Source: Cellulomonas cellasea
Lineage (GTDB): Bacteria > Actinomycetota > Actinomycetes > Actinomycetales > Cellulomonadaceae
Length of the DNA stretch: 64,000 nucleotides
Direction of reading: 5' to 3'
NCBI RefSeq assembly: GCF_030372105.1
Contig: NZ_JAUDBQ010000007.1
Location: forward strand, 62,001-126,000
Shown: positions 1 to 9,471 of the stretch, one piece after another
Layout: every line of letters begins with the position of its first letter
Position numbering within the stretch: position 1 is the stretch's first letter
Position numbers and translations under genes: made by a program
Notes under the pieces: model-generated
Told to the model about the DNA's origin: nothing
Seen by the model: only the letters and a program-made list of their open reading frames with translations
Database searches by the model: none

Positions 1-181
1 CCGGCTGCCCGCCGCGATCGTCGACCGCCTCGTCGAGCACTTCGGCGGCCTGCAGAAGCTCCTCGCCGCGAGCATCGAGGACCTCATGGCCGTGGACGGG
101 GTCGGCGAGCAGCGGGCGCGCGCCGTGCGCGAGGGACTGTCCCGGCTCGCCGAGTCGAGCATCCTCGAGCGCTACGTCTGA
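1..181 (+). CDS. disA: DNA integrity scanning protein DisA, C-terminal end (partial)
   Basis: This is the last 59 residues of DisA, the diadenylate cyclase that makes c-di-AMP and scans DNA for branched structures. Only the C-terminal helix-hairpin-helix part is visible: a [15 protein letters not shown] helix followed by the hairpin segment [19 protein letters not shown] and the family-typical ending ESSILERYV. The reading frame enters from base 2, so the diadenylate cyclase domain lies outside the window. Finding it just upstream of mutY matches the usual actinobacterial arrangement, often after radA. Identification rests on the C-terminal sequence pattern and the context. Confidence 0.9.
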   Translation, partial: RLPAAIVDRLVEHFGGLQKLLAASIEDLMAVDGVGEQRARAVREGLSRLAESSILERYV

Positions 182-217
182 GCTCGCGCCGCCGCCACGG
201 CTAGCCCTGCTCGGCCG

Positions 218-835
218 TCACTCGAGCACGAACACCTGCGGCGCCGACGCCGCGCCCGCCACCGTGAGAGTCGCCGAGTAGGTGCCCGACTTCACCGCCG
301 GCAGCCCGGTGGCACAGCCCTCTGCGGAGCGGACCCGCGTCCACTGCGCCTGTGTGACGTCGCTCTTGCCGGGCTGGAGCAGCAGCTTGCGCTCGACGGC
401 GCCGGCGGGGCAGTCGCGGCTGGACCAGATCCGGTCCTCCCCCGAGACGATGGCGAGCTCGAGCTGCCCGGAGCCCGCGTCGACAAGGCAGTCGACCTCG
501 CCGACGTTCTCGAGGGTGACGGTGAAGGTCGGGACGGCCGCCGCCGCGTAGGACGCCGAGTCCGCGGCCAGGGTGAGCCCCAGGGCCTCGGGCGCGCAGG
601 CCTGCGGCGCCCCGGGGTCTGCGGGCTCCTCATCCGAGCCGTCGTCGGGCGCCTGTTCGCCGGCCTCCCCGGAGCCCTCGGCGTTGACGTCGTTCGCGTC
701 TTGCGGGGAGCCGCCACGGCCCACCAGCGCCCAGACGATGACGATGACCACCAGCAGCGGAAGGCCCAGCACCACGAACCGACGGGTCCAGTAGACCCGG
801 GACGGCAGCGGCCCGGCCGGTCGCAGCACACCCAT
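218..835 (-). CDS. Membrane-anchored hypothetical protein
   Basis: About 205 residues, function not recognised. The start at 835 (MGVLRPAG) is preferred over one ten codons upstream because the protein then begins with a short basic cytoplasmic segment followed by one hydrophobic helix (roughly FVVLGLPLLVVIVIVWALVG, residues 20-39). An acidic, Gly/Asp/Glu-rich linker follows, then an extracytoplasmic beta-rich domain of about 125 residues with four cysteines (in CAPE, DCLV, RDCPAG, GCATG) that could form two disulfides. The pattern resembles actinobacterial exported Ig-like domains such as DUF4232, but I cannot assign a family. It is divergent from mutY and convergent with disA. Confidence 0.7.
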   Translation of the reverse strand: MGVLRPAGPLPSRVYWTRRFVVLGLPLLVVIVIVWALVGRGGSPQDANDVNAEGSGEAGEQAPDDGSDEEPADPGAPQACAPEALGLTLAADSASYAAAAVPTFTVTLENVGEVDCLVDAGSGQLELAIVSGEDRIWSSRDCPAGAVERKLLLQPGKSDVTQAQWTRVRSAEGCATGLPAVKSGTYSATLTVAGAASAPQVFVLE

Positions 836-993
836 GACGGCACCGTCCTCACGTCGGCCGCGCACCGGCGGCGCTTCACCCGGTCAGCCGTACGGTACCG
901 GTCTCCCGGCTCCGAGCCCGCGCCCCGCGTGGGCGGGTCGGCCGCTGATCGCGTGGTGACCGGGGACGCGCCGGGGTGGGAGAGGATGGGCGG

Positions 994-1899
994 GTGCTGC
1001 CTGCCCCCGATGCCGAGCCGCTGCGCGCGGCGGTGCTCGACTGGTTCGGGCGGCATGCGCGCGACCTGCCGTGGCGGTCGGCGGACTGCTCGGCGTGGGG
1101 TGTGCTGGTCAGCGAGGTGATGCTGCAGCAGACGCCGGTGGTGCGCGTGGAGCCGGCGTGGCGGGCATGGATGGCGAGGTGGCCCGAGCCCGCGGACCTG
1201 GCGGCGGCGAGCCCGGCGGACGTGCTGCGCGCCTGGGACCGGCTGGGTTACCCGCGGCGGGCGCTGCGCCTGCAGGAGTGCGCGCGTGCGGTGGTCGAAC
1301 GGCACGGCGGTGTGGTGCCCGCGGGCGCCGCGGAGTTGCTCGCGCTGCCGGGGGTGGGTCCGTACACGGCCGCGGCGGTGCAGGCCTTCGCCTTCGGGCG
1401 GCGCTCGGTGGTGCTGGACACGAATGTGCGCCGCGTCCTGGCCCGCGCGGTGCAGGGCGCGGCGCTGCCGGCTCCCAGCCAGACGGCCGCCGAGGTCCGC
1501 CTGGCGGAGGCGCTCGTCCCGGCGGATGACGCCACGGCGGCCCGCTGGTCGGCGGCCTCGATGGAGCTCGGCGCGCTGGTGTGCACGGCCCGCAGCCCCC
1601 GCTGCGAGGAGTGCCCGATCGCCGGGATGTGCGCGTGGCGGGCGGCCGGACGGCCCGTTGACGAGCATGCGGGCCGGCGTCGGACCCAGGCGTGGGCGGG
1701 CACGGACCGGCAGGTGCGGGGCAAGGTGATGGCCCTGCTGCGCGAGGCCCTGGGCCCGGTGCCCGCCGAGGCGGTGGAGGCGGTGTGGCCTGAGCGGGCG
1801 CAGCTCGAACGGTGTGTGGAGTCGTTGCTGGTGGACGGGCTGATGGTGCGGGTTCCCGGCGCCGACGACGACCAGCCGCCGGTGTACCGGCTGCCCTGA
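994..1899 (+). CDS. mutY: A/G-specific adenine DNA glycosylase MutY
   Basis: Removes adenine mispaired with 8-oxoguanine or guanine in base-excision repair. All key elements are present: catalytic Glu41 in SEVMLQQTPV, the helix-hairpin-helix LPGVGPYTAAAV, catalytic Asp142 in VVLDTNVRR, and a [4Fe-4S] cluster pattern C-x6-C-x2-C-x5-C at residues 197-213 (CTARSPRCEECPIAGMC). At about 301 residues it is short for MutY; the C-terminal region is brief and shows no clear NUDIX-like 8-oxoG-recognition domain, as in many actinobacterial versions. The start is placed at GTG 994 because GAGAGGA lies 7 nt upstream; GTG 976 would add six residues. Confidence 0.93.
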   Translation: MLPAPDAEPLRAAVLDWFGRHARDLPWRSADCSAWGVLVSEVMLQQTPVVRVEPAWRAWMARWPEPADLAAASPADVLRAWDRLGYPRRALRLQECARAVVERHGGVVPAGAAELLALPGVGPYTAAAVQAFAFGRRSVVLDTNVRRVLARAVQGAALPAPSQTAAEVRLAEALVPADDATAARWSAASMELGALVCTARSPRCEECPIAGMCAWRAAGRPVDEHAGRRRTQAWAGTDRQVRGKVMALLREALGPVPAEAVEAVWPERAQLERCVESLLVDGLMVRVPGADDDQPPVYRLP

Positions 1900-1914
1900 G
1901 CCCGTGCCGCTGGC

Positions 1915-2427
1915 TCAGAGCTCGATGAGCATCCGCGTGTTGCCGAGCGTGTTGGGCTTCACGCGCGCCAGGTCGAGGAACTCGGCGACGCCGTCGTCGT
2001 GGGAGCGCAGCAGCTCGGCGTAGACGTCCGGGGTGACGGGCGTCCCGTCGATGGGCGCGAAGCCGTGGGCGGCGAAGAAGTCCACCTCGAAGGTCAGGCA
2101 GAAGACTCGCCGCAGGCCGAGGTCGCGTGCGCGGTCGAGCAGCGCGTCGAGCAGCAGGTGGCCCACGCCCCGGCCGCGCCAGGCGGGGTCGACGGCGAGG
2201 GTGCGCACCTCGGCGAGGTCCTGCCACATGACGTGCAGCGCGCCGCAGCCGACGACGGCGCCGTCGTCGGGCGACTCGGCGACGACGAACTCCTGCACCG
2301 CCTCGTAGTAGCCCACCCATTCCTTCGCGAGCAGGATGCGCTCAGTCGCGTACGGCTGCACCAGGTCGCGGATCGTGCGGACGTCTGCGGGAAGCGCGGC
2401 GCGGACTCGTGGCGGGGCGGCGGTCAC
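1915..2427 (-). CDS. GNAT N-acetyltransferase, ArgA-like amino-acid acetyltransferase
   Basis: A single GNAT domain of 170 residues from a GTG start. Acetyl-CoA binding is indicated by the motif A segment VRTLAVDPAWRGRGVGHLLL, with the Q/RxxGxG/A core RGRGVG. The segment FFAAHGFAPIDGTPV and the ending LARVKPNTLGNTRMLIEL resemble the short stand-alone N-acetylglutamate synthases of actinobacteria (the mycobacterial ArgA type), which acetylate glutamate or glutamine for arginine biosynthesis. No arginine genes are nearby, so the substrate is inference from similarity only. It is convergent with mutY, with 15 nt between stop codons. Confidence 0.8.
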   Translation of the reverse strand: MTAAPPRVRAALPADVRTIRDLVQPYATERILLAKEWVGYYEAVQEFVVAESPDDGAVVGCGALHVMWQDLAEVRTLAVDPAWRGRGVGHLLLDALLDRARDLGLRRVFCLTFEVDFFAAHGFAPIDGTPVTPDVYAELLRSHDDGVAEFLDLARVKPNTLGNTRMLIEL

Positions 2428-2509
2428 GGGCCCCAAACTACCGACCCGCCCCTGCAGCCGACGGCCTGGTCCATCTCCAGCACTGCCGCGTTGCCTGCGG
2501 TTGCGCCGC

Positions 2510-2529
2510 ACGTCACGCCGTGGTGACGT
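2510..2529. promoter_or_regulatory. Inverted repeat upstream of glpD
   Basis: ACGTCAC at 2510-2516 and GTGACGT at 2523-2529 form a perfect 7-bp inverted repeat with a 6-nt spacer. They sit inside a longer imperfect dyad (GCCGCA to the left, TGCGGCAGGC to the right). It lies about 105 bp before the glpD start in the 205-bp interval between divergent genes, so it could be an operator for the glycerol operon. No known regulator consensus was matched. Confidence 0.4.
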
Positions 2530-2632
2530 TGCGGCAGGCGAGGACGCACGTGCGGGCTCGCGACGGGGTGGCCCCGTCCTGCTCCCGTGCGGACTCGTCG
2601 ACGATGACATCCAGGATGGACGGGAGCGACCC

Positions 2633-4468
2633 ATGAGGACAGCGGCACTGACGGCACGCCTTCGAGGTGAGGCCCTGGGCGCGCTGCGGGAGAGCACCCA
2701 GTCAGGGCGGGAACTCGACGTCCTGGTGATCGGCGGCGGGGTGACCGGCGCGGGGATCGTGTTGGACGCGGTGACGCGCGGGCTGTCCGCGGCGGTGGTG
2801 GAGGCGCAGGACTGGTCGAGCGGGACCTCGAGCCGGTCCAGCAAGCTGGTGCACGGCGGGCTGCGCTACCTGCAGATGCTCGACTTCCACCTGGTCCGCG
2901 AGGCGTTGACGGAGCGCGACCTGCTGATGTCCCGCATCGCGCCGCACTTGGTGAAGCCGGTGTCGTTCCTGTACCCGCTGGAGAACCGTGTGTGGGAGCG
3001 GGCGTATGTCGGCGCCGGCGTCGCGTTGTACGACACGCTGGCCACGGTGAACGGCGCCAAGCGCGCGATGCCGATCCACCGGCACCTGACCCGCAAGGGC
3101 ATGGAGCGCTTGTTCCCCGACCTGCGGCATGACGCGGCGATCGGCGCCATCCAGTACTGGGACGCGGCGGTGGACGACGCGCGCCTGGTCTCGACGCTGA
3201 TCCGCACGGCGGCGTCCTATGGGGCCCACGCGGCGTCCCGCACGGAGCTGGTGAGCCTGCAGACCACCACGGGCGGCGCCGTCACCGGCGCCGAGGTGGT
3301 GGACCTCGAGACCGGCGAGCACATCGACGTGCGGGCGCGGCACGTGATCAACGCGACGGGCGTGTGGACGGAGCAGACGGAGCACCTGGCCGGATCGGAG
3401 GGCGGCCTGCGGGTGCTGGCGAGCAAGGGCATCCACATCGTCGTGCCGCGCAGCCGGATCGCGGGCACGGCGGGGCTGATCCTGCAGACCGAGAAGAGCG
3501 TGCTGTTCATCATCCCGTGGTCGCGGTACTGGGTGATCGGCACCACGGACACCCCGTGGGAGCAGGAGCTGGTGCACCCGGTCGCGAACGCCAGCGACAT
3601 CGACTACCTCATCGCGCACGCGAACACCGTGCTGGCCCGCCCGATCACCCGCGATGACGTGATCGGCACGTGGGCTGGGCTGCGGCCGCTGCTGCAGCCG
3701 GGCACGAAGGCGGGCACGTCGTCGGCGAAGGTCTCCCGCGAGCACACCGTCGCGAGCCCCACGCCCGGCCTGACGGTGATCGCGGGCGGCAAGCTCACGA
3801 CGTACCGGGTGATGGCCAAGGACGCCGTCGACTTCGCGATCGGCTCCCGTGCCACGACGCTGCCGTCCATCACCACCCGCATCGCGCTGGTCGGCGCGGA
3901 GGGGTTGGAGGCGGTGCAGCGCCAGTCACGCTCCATCGCGAAGAAGTACGGCTGGGACCAGTTCCGGATGGACCACCTGCTGCACCGCTACGGGTCGCTG
4001 CTAGCCGAGCTGCTCGACCTGGTCGACGCCGACCCGGACCTCGCGAACCCGCTGCCGCACGCCCCCGCGTACATCGGCGCGGAGATCGTCTACGCCGTCA
4101 GCCATGAGGGCGCGCTGCACCTCGACGACGTGATGATGCACCGCACCCGGCTCAACTACGAGCAGGCCGACAAGGGCGTGGGCGCCCTCGAGGAGATCGC
4201 CGACCTGATCGCGCCCGTGCTCGGCTGGGACGCGGAGCAGCGGGCCGCGGAGATTTCCGCGTACCGCGAGCGCGCCGCCGCAGAGCACGCCGCCACGCTG
4301 GAGACGGACGACGCGACAGCCGAACGGGTGCGGCTCATGGCGCCCGACATCGTGCCGCTGACACCCGTGGGCGGGCTGGACGACAGCGCGCCGCCGTTCA
4401 CGCCCGGCCCTGGCCGCAAGCCGGGCGCCGACGACTCGCCTGCCGCTCCCGGGCCCGCCGGCACCTGA
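2633..4468 (+). CDS. glpD: Aerobic glycerol-3-phosphate dehydrogenase
   Basis: FAD-dependent enzyme that oxidises sn-glycerol 3-phosphate to dihydroxyacetone phosphate at the membrane and passes electrons to quinone. The 611-residue protein has the Rossmann FAD motif VIGGGVTGAG at residues 32-41, the GlpD signature SSRSSKLVHGGLRYLQ near residue 70, and the C-terminal DAO domain. ATG 2633 is chosen because the family alignment begins just before the FAD motif; the open frame continues upstream without similarity. The last 40 residues are a Pro/Gly-rich tail. It is first in the glpD-glpF-glpK cluster. Confidence 0.95.
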   Translation: MRTAALTARLRGEALGALRESTQSGRELDVLVIGGGVTGAGIVLDAVTRGLSAAVVEAQDWSSGTSSRSSKLVHGGLRYLQMLDFHLVREALTERDLLMSRIAPHLVKPVSFLYPLENRVWERAYVGAGVALYDTLATVNGAKRAMPIHRHLTRKGMERLFPDLRHDAAIGAIQYWDAAVDDARLVSTLIRTAASYGAHAASRTELVSLQTTTGGAVTGAEVVDLETGEHIDVRARHVINATGVWTEQTEHLAGSEGGLRVLASKGIHIVVPRSRIAGTAGLILQTEKSVLFIIPWSRYWVIGTTDTPWEQELVHPVANASDIDYLIAHANTVLARPITRDDVIGTWAGLRPLLQPGTKAGTSSAKVSREHTVASPTPGLTVIAGGKLTTYRVMAKDAVDFAIGSRATTLPSITTRIALVGAEGLEAVQRQSRSIAKKYGWDQFRMDHLLHRYGSLLAELLDLVDADPDLANPLPHAPAYIGAEIVYAVSHEGALHLDDVMMHRTRLNYEQADKGVGALEEIADLIAPVLGWDAEQRAAEISAYRERAAAEHAATLETDDATAERVRLMAPDIVPLTPVGGLDDSAPPFTPGPGRKPGADDSPAAPGPAGT

Positions 4469-4531
4469 ACCCCCTGTCCGGACCGGCCCACGCCGGCCCC
4501 ACCCGGGTCGCCTCGGCGGCCTGACCTGGCG

Positions 4532-4547
4532 GGAGCCGACAGGCTCC
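4532..4547 (+). other. Small hairpin between glpD and glpF
   Basis: GGAGCC (4532-4537) and GGCTCC (4542-4547) form a 6-bp stem with a GACA loop in the 154-bp glpD-glpF gap. There is no T tract. It may stabilise or attenuate the transcript, or be incidental in such GC-rich sequence. Confidence 0.3.
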
Positions 4548-4622
4548 GGCAATTCCGAGGCCTCCGGGGACCACGGCTCTTCCCCCGGACGACACCGACG
4601 TCGCTCAGGAAAGAGGTCGCAC

Positions 4623-5360
4623 GTGGACGTGTACAGCACTTGGGAGATCTTCACCTCGGAGGCCGTCGGAACCGGGTTGCTGACGCTGCTCGGCACCGGC
4701 GTGGTCGCCAACGTCCTGCTGCCGAAGTCGAAGGGCTTCAACGGCGGCTGGCTGCTCATCAACTTCGGCTGGGGCTTCGCGGTGCTGGCCGGCGTGTACG
4801 CGGCCTTCCGCACCGGCGCGCACATCAACCCAGCGGTGACGTTCGGCATCTGGGCGAACGGCGCAGAGGAGTTCGCGCCAGGCATCGAGGTGTCGGCCTG
4901 GAACGGCATCGTGTACGTCACCGCGCAGATGTTCGGCGGCGCGCTGGGCGCGCTGGTGAGCTATCTGGCGTACAAGAAGCACTTCGACGAGGACTTGGAC
5001 CCCGCGTCCAAGCTGGCGGTGTTCTCCACCGGCCCGGCGATCCGCTCCTACGGGTGGAACTTCCTCACTGAGGTCGTCGCCACGTTCGTGCTGGTGTTCG
5101 TGATCCTCATGTTCGCCAACGACCCCGCCCAGTTGGGCCCGCTGCCCGTCGCGTTCCTGGTGGTCGGGATCGGCGCCAGCCTCGGCGGCCCCACCGGGTA
5201 CGCCATCAACCCAGCGCGTGACCTCGGCCCTCGCATCGCCCACGCGCTGCTGCCCATCCGGGGCAAGGGCTCCAGCGACTGGTCCTATGCGTGGGTCCCC
5301 GTGCTGGGCCCGATCGTCGGCGGCGTCCTCGGAGGGCTCGGCGCCAACTGGTTCATCTGA
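4623..5360 (+). CDS. glpF: Glycerol uptake facilitator (MIP/aquaglyceroporin)
   Basis: Membrane channel of the major intrinsic protein family, 245 residues with six predicted membrane spans. Both half-helix NPA motifs are present: HINPAVT near residue 70 and [12 protein letters not shown] near residue 200. The residues after the second NPA, ARDLGPR, are typical of glycerol-conducting members. The start is GTG at 4623, preceded by AGGAAAGAGG. The position between glpD and glpK supports passive glycerol uptake coupled to phosphorylation by GlpK. Confidence 0.93.
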   Translation: MDVYSTWEIFTSEAVGTGLLTLLGTGVVANVLLPKSKGFNGGWLLINFGWGFAVLAGVYAAFRTGAHINPAVTFGIWANGAEEFAPGIEVSAWNGIVYVTAQMFGGALGALVSYLAYKKHFDEDLDPASKLAVFSTGPAIRSYGWNFLTEVVATFVLVFVILMFANDPAQLGPLPVAFLVVGIGASLGGPTGYAINPARDLGPRIAHALLPIRGKGSSDWSYAWVPVLGPIVGGVLGGLGANWFI

Positions 5361-5425
5361 CCGACGCGCCGCTCGCCGAGCGGCGCCCACATCCCGCACC
5401 CGATCCCTCGACGGAGAGGACCACC

Positions 5426-6949
5426 ATGTCTGACACCCAGTACGTCCTGGCGATCGACCAGGGGACCACCAGCACCCGCGCCATCGTGTTCGACCATGCC
5501 GGGACCATCGTGAACTCCGGCCAGATCGAGCATGAGCAGATCTTCCCCCGGCCCGGGTGGGTGGAGCACGACGCCGAGGAGATCTGGCGCAACACCCGCG
5601 AGGTCGTGGGCATCGCATTGACTCGCGCGAACCTCACCGCCCGGAACATCGCGGCCGTCGGCATCACCAACCAGCGTGAGACGGCTGTGGTGTGGGACCG
5701 GACCACCGGCAAGCCCGTCTACAACGCGATCGTGTGGCAGGACACCCGCACCCAGAAGATCGCCGACCAGCTCGCGGCGCTCGGCGGCGGCGCCGACAGG
5801 TACAAGTCGCGCGTCGGGCTGCCGCTGGCGACGTACTTCTCCGGGCCGAAGATCCGCTGGATCCTCGACAACGTGGAGGGCGCCCGCGAGAAGGCCGAGC
5901 GCGGGGACCTGGCGTTCGGCAACACCGACTCGTGGGTGGTGTGGAACATGACCGGCGGCGTCGAGGGCGGGGTGCACGTCACCGACGTGACGAACGCGTC
6001 CCGGACGATGCTGATGAACCTCGACACCCTCACGTGGAACGAGGAGATCGCCGCGGAGATGGGCATCCCGATGTCCATGCTCCCCGAGATCCGCTCCTCC
6101 TCCGAGGTGTACGGGCAGGGCCGCTTGGGCGGCCTGGTGCCGAAGGTGCCGATCGCGGGGATCCTCGGCGACCAGCAGGCCGCGACGTTCGGGCAGGCGT
6201 GCTTCGACGTGGGCACCGCGAAGAACACCTACGGCACCGGCAACTTCGTGCTGCTCAACACCGGTGAGGAGTTAGTCCCCTCCGAGAACGGCCTGCTCAC
6301 CACCGTCGCGTACAAGATCGGCGAGAAGCCGGTCATCTACGCGCTGGAGGGGTCCATCGCGGTGACGGGCTCCCTGGTGCAGTGGCTCCGGGACAACCTG
6401 GGCCTCATCAAGTCGGCGCCGGAGATCGAGAAGCTCGCCGCGAGCGTGCCCGACAACGGCGGGGCGTACTTCGTGCCGGCGTTCTCGGGGCTGTTCGCGC
6501 CGTACTGGCGCTCGGAGGCGCGTGGGGCGCTCGTCGGGCTGACCCGGTACGTCACCAAGGCGCACATCGCCCGGGCGGCCCTCGAGGCGACCGCCTTCCA
6601 GACCCGCGAGGTCGTCGACGCGATGAACGCCGACTCCGGGGTCGCGCTCACCGAGCTGAAGGTGGACGGCGGGATGGTCGGCAACGACCTGCTGATGCAG
6701 TTCCAGGCCGATGTGCTCGACGTGCCGGTGATCCGCCCGAAGGTCGCCGAGACCACTGCGCTGGGCGCCGCCTACGCGGCGGGCATCGCGGTCGGCTTCT
6801 GGTCGGGCGAGCAGGACGTCATCGACAACTGGGCCGAGGACAAGCGCTGGGAGCCCTCGATGGACGCCACCGACCGGGAACGGCAGTACCGGCTGTGGAA
6901 GAAGGCGGTGACGAAGACCTTCGACTGGGTGGACGACGACGTGCTGTGA
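5426..6949 (+). CDS. glpK: Glycerol kinase
   Basis: FGGY-family kinase that phosphorylates glycerol to sn-glycerol 3-phosphate with ATP. The 507 residues begin with the phosphate-binding loop [15 protein letters not shown]. They include the glycerol-binding segments GITNQRET and WQDTR, the FGGY signature region [11 protein letters not shown], and the second-domain segment [14 protein letters not shown]. Length matches the family (about 500). ATG 5426 has GGAGAGGA 6-8 nt upstream, which excludes the long upstream open frame. It lies 65 bp after glpF and ends the glycerol cluster. Confidence 0.96.
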   Translation: MSDTQYVLAIDQGTTSTRAIVFDHAGTIVNSGQIEHEQIFPRPGWVEHDAEEIWRNTREVVGIALTRANLTARNIAAVGITNQRETAVVWDRTTGKPVYNAIVWQDTRTQKIADQLAALGGGADRYKSRVGLPLATYFSGPKIRWILDNVEGAREKAERGDLAFGNTDSWVVWNMTGGVEGGVHVTDVTNASRTMLMNLDTLTWNEEIAAEMGIPMSMLPEIRSSSEVYGQGRLGGLVPKVPIAGILGDQQAATFGQACFDVGTAKNTYGTGNFVLLNTGEELVPSENGLLTTVAYKIGEKPVIYALEGSIAVTGSLVQWLRDNLGLIKSAPEIEKLAASVPDNGGAYFVPAFSGLFAPYWRSEARGALVGLTRYVTKAHIARAALEATAFQTREVVDAMNADSGVALTELKVDGGMVGNDLLMQFQADVLDVPVIRPKVAETTALGAAYAAGIAVGFWSGEQDVIDNWAEDKRWEPSMDATDRERQYRLWKKAVTKTFDWVDDDVL

Positions 6950-6994
6950 GACGCCGACCTGGGCGACGGGGCCGCGACCCCCTACCCTGACGGC

Positions 6995-8053
6995 ATGGCC
7001 GCCACCGTCACGCTCAGCGATGTCGCACGGGAGGCGGGCGTCTCGCTCGCCACCGCGTCCCGTGCGATCAACGGCAGCGCCAACCGCACTGTCCGCGAGG
7101 ACCTGCGCGAGCGGGTCCTCGCGGCCGCGGCCCGGCTGCGCTACTCCCCCGACGCCAACGCGCAGGCGATGGCGCGCGGCCGCACCACGTCCCTGGGCCT
7201 GGTGGTCCACGACATCGCGGACCCGTACTTCTCCTCGATCGCCGCGGGCGTCAGCGCCGCCGCCGACCGCTCCGGCCTGGCGGTCACCCTCGCCAGCACC
7301 CGGCACGACCAGACGCGTGAGCGCGGGCTGATCGAGGTGCTGCAGCGCCAGCGGGCGCGGGCGATCATCATCGCGGGCGGCCGCACCGACGACGACGCGC
7401 TGAACGCCGAGCTGCGCCGGGCGCTGGCCGACTATCGCGCGGGCGGCGGCTCGGCGGCGCTCGTCGGGCAGCCCGTGCTGGGCGTCGACACCGTGGTCAT
7501 CGACAACGCGGACGGCGCGGCGGCCCTCGCCCGGGCGCTGCACGGCCTGGGCTACCGGGAGTTCGCGGTGTTGGCGGGCCCGGCGGGCCATTTGACGGCC
7601 CGGGAGCGGCTGGACGGCTTCCGCGCTGGGCTGGCCGAGTCGGGCGTGGCGCTCGACCCGGCGAACGTCATCGGCTGCGCGTTCACCCGCGACGGCGGCT
7701 ACGACGGCATGCAGGACCTGCTGCGGCGCCGCGGCTCCGTGGAGCTGGTGTTCGCGGTGAACGACGTGATGGCGGTGGGCGCGATGGCCGCCGCGCGGGA
7801 CGCGGGCGTCGACGTGCCGGGCGAGTTGGCCGTGGCCGGCTTCGACGACATCGTCACGCTGCGCGACGTCACCCCCCCGCTGACCACCGTCCGGGTGCCG
7901 CTGGTCGAGGTGGGCGTCGCCGCCACCGAGCTGGCGCTGGCGCCGCCGTCGGATGAGCCCCGCCTAGTGCACGTGGAGGCCACGGTGGTGCTGCGCGCCT
8001 CGACCCCGCCGCGTCACCCGAGCAACGGCAACGGCGCCGGCTCAGCATCCTGA
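6995..8053 (+). CDS. LacI family transcriptional regulator
   Basis: The 352 residues comprise an N-terminal LacI helix-turn-helix (TLSDVAREAGVSLATASRAING, residues 6-27), a hinge helix region (DANAQAMARGR) and a periplasmic-binding-like sensor domain containing GLVVHDIADPYFSS and the late AGFDDI segment. It lies 45 bp after glpK but is convergent with the ABC sugar importer downstream. LacI regulators usually control adjacent transport operons, so I infer it represses the importer through the GGAAAGCGC-type operator at 11426 and possibly other copies of that site. Control of glycerol genes is an alternative suggested only by position. Confidence 0.9.
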   Translation: MAATVTLSDVAREAGVSLATASRAINGSANRTVREDLRERVLAAAARLRYSPDANAQAMARGRTTSLGLVVHDIADPYFSSIAAGVSAAADRSGLAVTLASTRHDQTRERGLIEVLQRQRARAIIIAGGRTDDDALNAELRRALADYRAGGGSAALVGQPVLGVDTVVIDNADGAAALARALHGLGYREFAVLAGPAGHLTARERLDGFRAGLAESGVALDPANVIGCAFTRDGGYDGMQDLLRRRGSVELVFAVNDVMAVGAMAAARDAGVDVPGELAVAGFDDIVTLRDVTPPLTTVRVPLVEVGVAATELALAPPSDEPRLVHVEATVVLRASTPPRHPSNGNGAGSAS

Positions 8054-8072
8054 CGGTGCTGGCCGGCGCCGT
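8031..8072. terminator. Bidirectional hairpin terminator, lacI / ABC importer
   Basis: ACGGCGCCGGC (8031-8041) pairs with GCCGGCGCCGT (8062-8072). The inner stem AGCA/TGCT extends the helix around a 9-nt loop, with one bulge. It lies between convergent genes and overlaps the last codons of lacI. Confidence 0.65.
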
Positions 8073-8092
8073 GGCCGGGGGCCTGCTTCGCG

Positions 8093-9433
8093 CTACTTCT
8101 GGGTCGCCGTCGTGACCTCGGCGGTGAACTTCGCCGCCGCCTCCTCGGGCGTGATCTGGCCGAAGAGGACCTCGCCGTTGATCCGCTTGATCAGCGGCAC
8201 GACCTCGCCGGCGCCGACGGGCGGGACAGCCACCCCGTCGACGACGTCCGCGCTGAGCCCCTCGAGGAACTCGGCGGCCTGCTTGTCCGCGTCCGCGAAG
8301 TTGGGCTGCACCGCCTTGCGCACCTCGAGGTTCGCCGGGAGCCCACGGTCGGAGAGCAGGATCTGGCCGGCCTCGGTGCTGTTGACCAGGAAGTCGATGA
8401 ACAGCGCGGCCTCCTCCGGGTGCTCCGAGGTCTTGGCCACGGAGTAGTACATGGCCGGCTTGAAGTACATGCCGGTGCGCTTGCCCTCGGACTCGCCGGG
8501 GAAGCGCAGGATCTCGAGCTGCCGGCCCGACGCCTTGGAGATCGCCCCGAGCTGGTTGGTCCACCACACGCCCATCGCGCCGGTGTTGGTGCCGAGCAGC
8601 GAGCCCTCGGGGCCGGCGCCGTCGATCTCGACGGAGCGCGACGCCTCGGGCTGGCCGCCGGCCTCCTGCAGCGCGAGCGAGATCTTCCACCAGTCAGCCA
8701 TCAGGCTGTCCTTGTAGCCGAGCGTGCCGTCCTCCTTGTAGAGGGACTGGCCGTGCTGGCGGGCGTAGATCGAGAAGCCGGGCTCGTTGAAGCCGAAGTC
8801 CTGCGTGCCGTACACGGTGCCGCCGCTGGCCTGCGAGATCTTGGTGGCGATCTCGACGTAGTCGTCCCACGTCCACGTCGTGTCGTCGGGCATCTCCACG
8901 CCCGCGTCGGCGAAGGCCTGCGGGTCGGCGAGGACCACGTACGCGTTCACGCCGGTGGCCACGCCGTAGGTGGCGCCGTCGAAGCTGGCGGACTCGGCCA
9001 CTGACGGGTCGATGCCGGACAGGTCCAGCGAGTCCTCCACCTCGGCGAGGTCGAGCAGCACCCCGCGGGTGCCGTAGTCGCGCAGGTACCGCTCCTCCTG
9101 CGTGATGACGTCGGGGGCGTCACCGCCGGCGATCGACGTGGAGAGCTTGTCCCAGTACCCGTCCCACGTGGTGAAGTCCGGCTCGACCGTGATGTTGGGG
9201 TGCTTGGCCTCGAACGCGTCGATGACCTGCTGGGTGAGGGCGTGCCGGCTGTCGGAGCCCCACCAGGAGAACCGGATGGTCACCTCCTCGTCGGCGGCCT
9301 CGGTGGCGCTGTTGTCGGAGCCGGGGTCGTCGGACCCGGCGCAGGCGGACAGTGCGAGGGCCGCGGCGACAGTGACGGCGGCCAGGCGCACACCCGGCCG
9401 CGCGAGGCGGCGGGGGTTGGTGGGAAGAGACAT
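8093..9433 (-). CDS. ABC transporter sugar-binding lipoprotein
   Basis: Extracellular solute-binding protein of family 1 (carbohydrate uptake), 446 residues. The N-terminus has a basic region, a hydrophobic stretch and a lipobox LALSAC, so the cysteine near residue 33 should be lipidated. The mature part starts with an acidic linker, then VTIRFSWWGSDSRHALTQQV, characteristic of family 1 proteins. Further segments such as TWDGYWDKLSTSIAGGDAPDV and GVWWTNQLG fit this fold. It is last of three genes on the minus strand, after the two permeases. The ligand is unknown; the regulon and neighbours suggest a uronate-containing or related sugar. Confidence 0.92.
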   Translation of the reverse strand: MSLPTNPRRLARPGVRLAAVTVAAALALSACAGSDDPGSDNSATEAADEEVTIRFSWWGSDSRHALTQQVIDAFEAKHPNITVEPDFTTWDGYWDKLSTSIAGGDAPDVITQEERYLRDYGTRGVLLDLAEVEDSLDLSGIDPSVAESASFDGATYGVATGVNAYVVLADPQAFADAGVEMPDDTTWTWDDYVEIATKISQASGGTVYGTQDFGFNEPGFSIYARQHGQSLYKEDGTLGYKDSLMADWWKISLALQEAGGQPEASRSVEIDGAGPEGSLLGTNTGAMGVWWTNQLGAISKASGRQLEILRFPGESEGKRTGMYFKPAMYYSVAKTSEHPEEAALFIDFLVNSTEAGQILLSDRGLPANLEVRKAVQPNFADADKQAAEFLEGLSADVVDGVAVPPVGAGEVVPLIKRINGEVLFGQITPEEAAAKFTAEVTTATQK

Positions 9434-9471
9434 CGTGCTCCTTCGGTGCGGGAGGTGGTGGGACCGGTGGA

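Noticed and set aside
292-1668. Long minus-strand open frame opposite mutY and the hypothetical gene
   Set aside because: Composition is Arg/Pro/Gly/Ala repetitive, with no motif; it is the usual antisense frame in GC-rich coding DNA and conflicts with mutY, which has complete catalytic motifs.
2336-2632. In-frame N-terminal extension of GlpD
   Set aside because: It overlaps the GNAT gene start and its promoter interval, has no similarity to GlpD, and ATG 2633 gives the normal family length.
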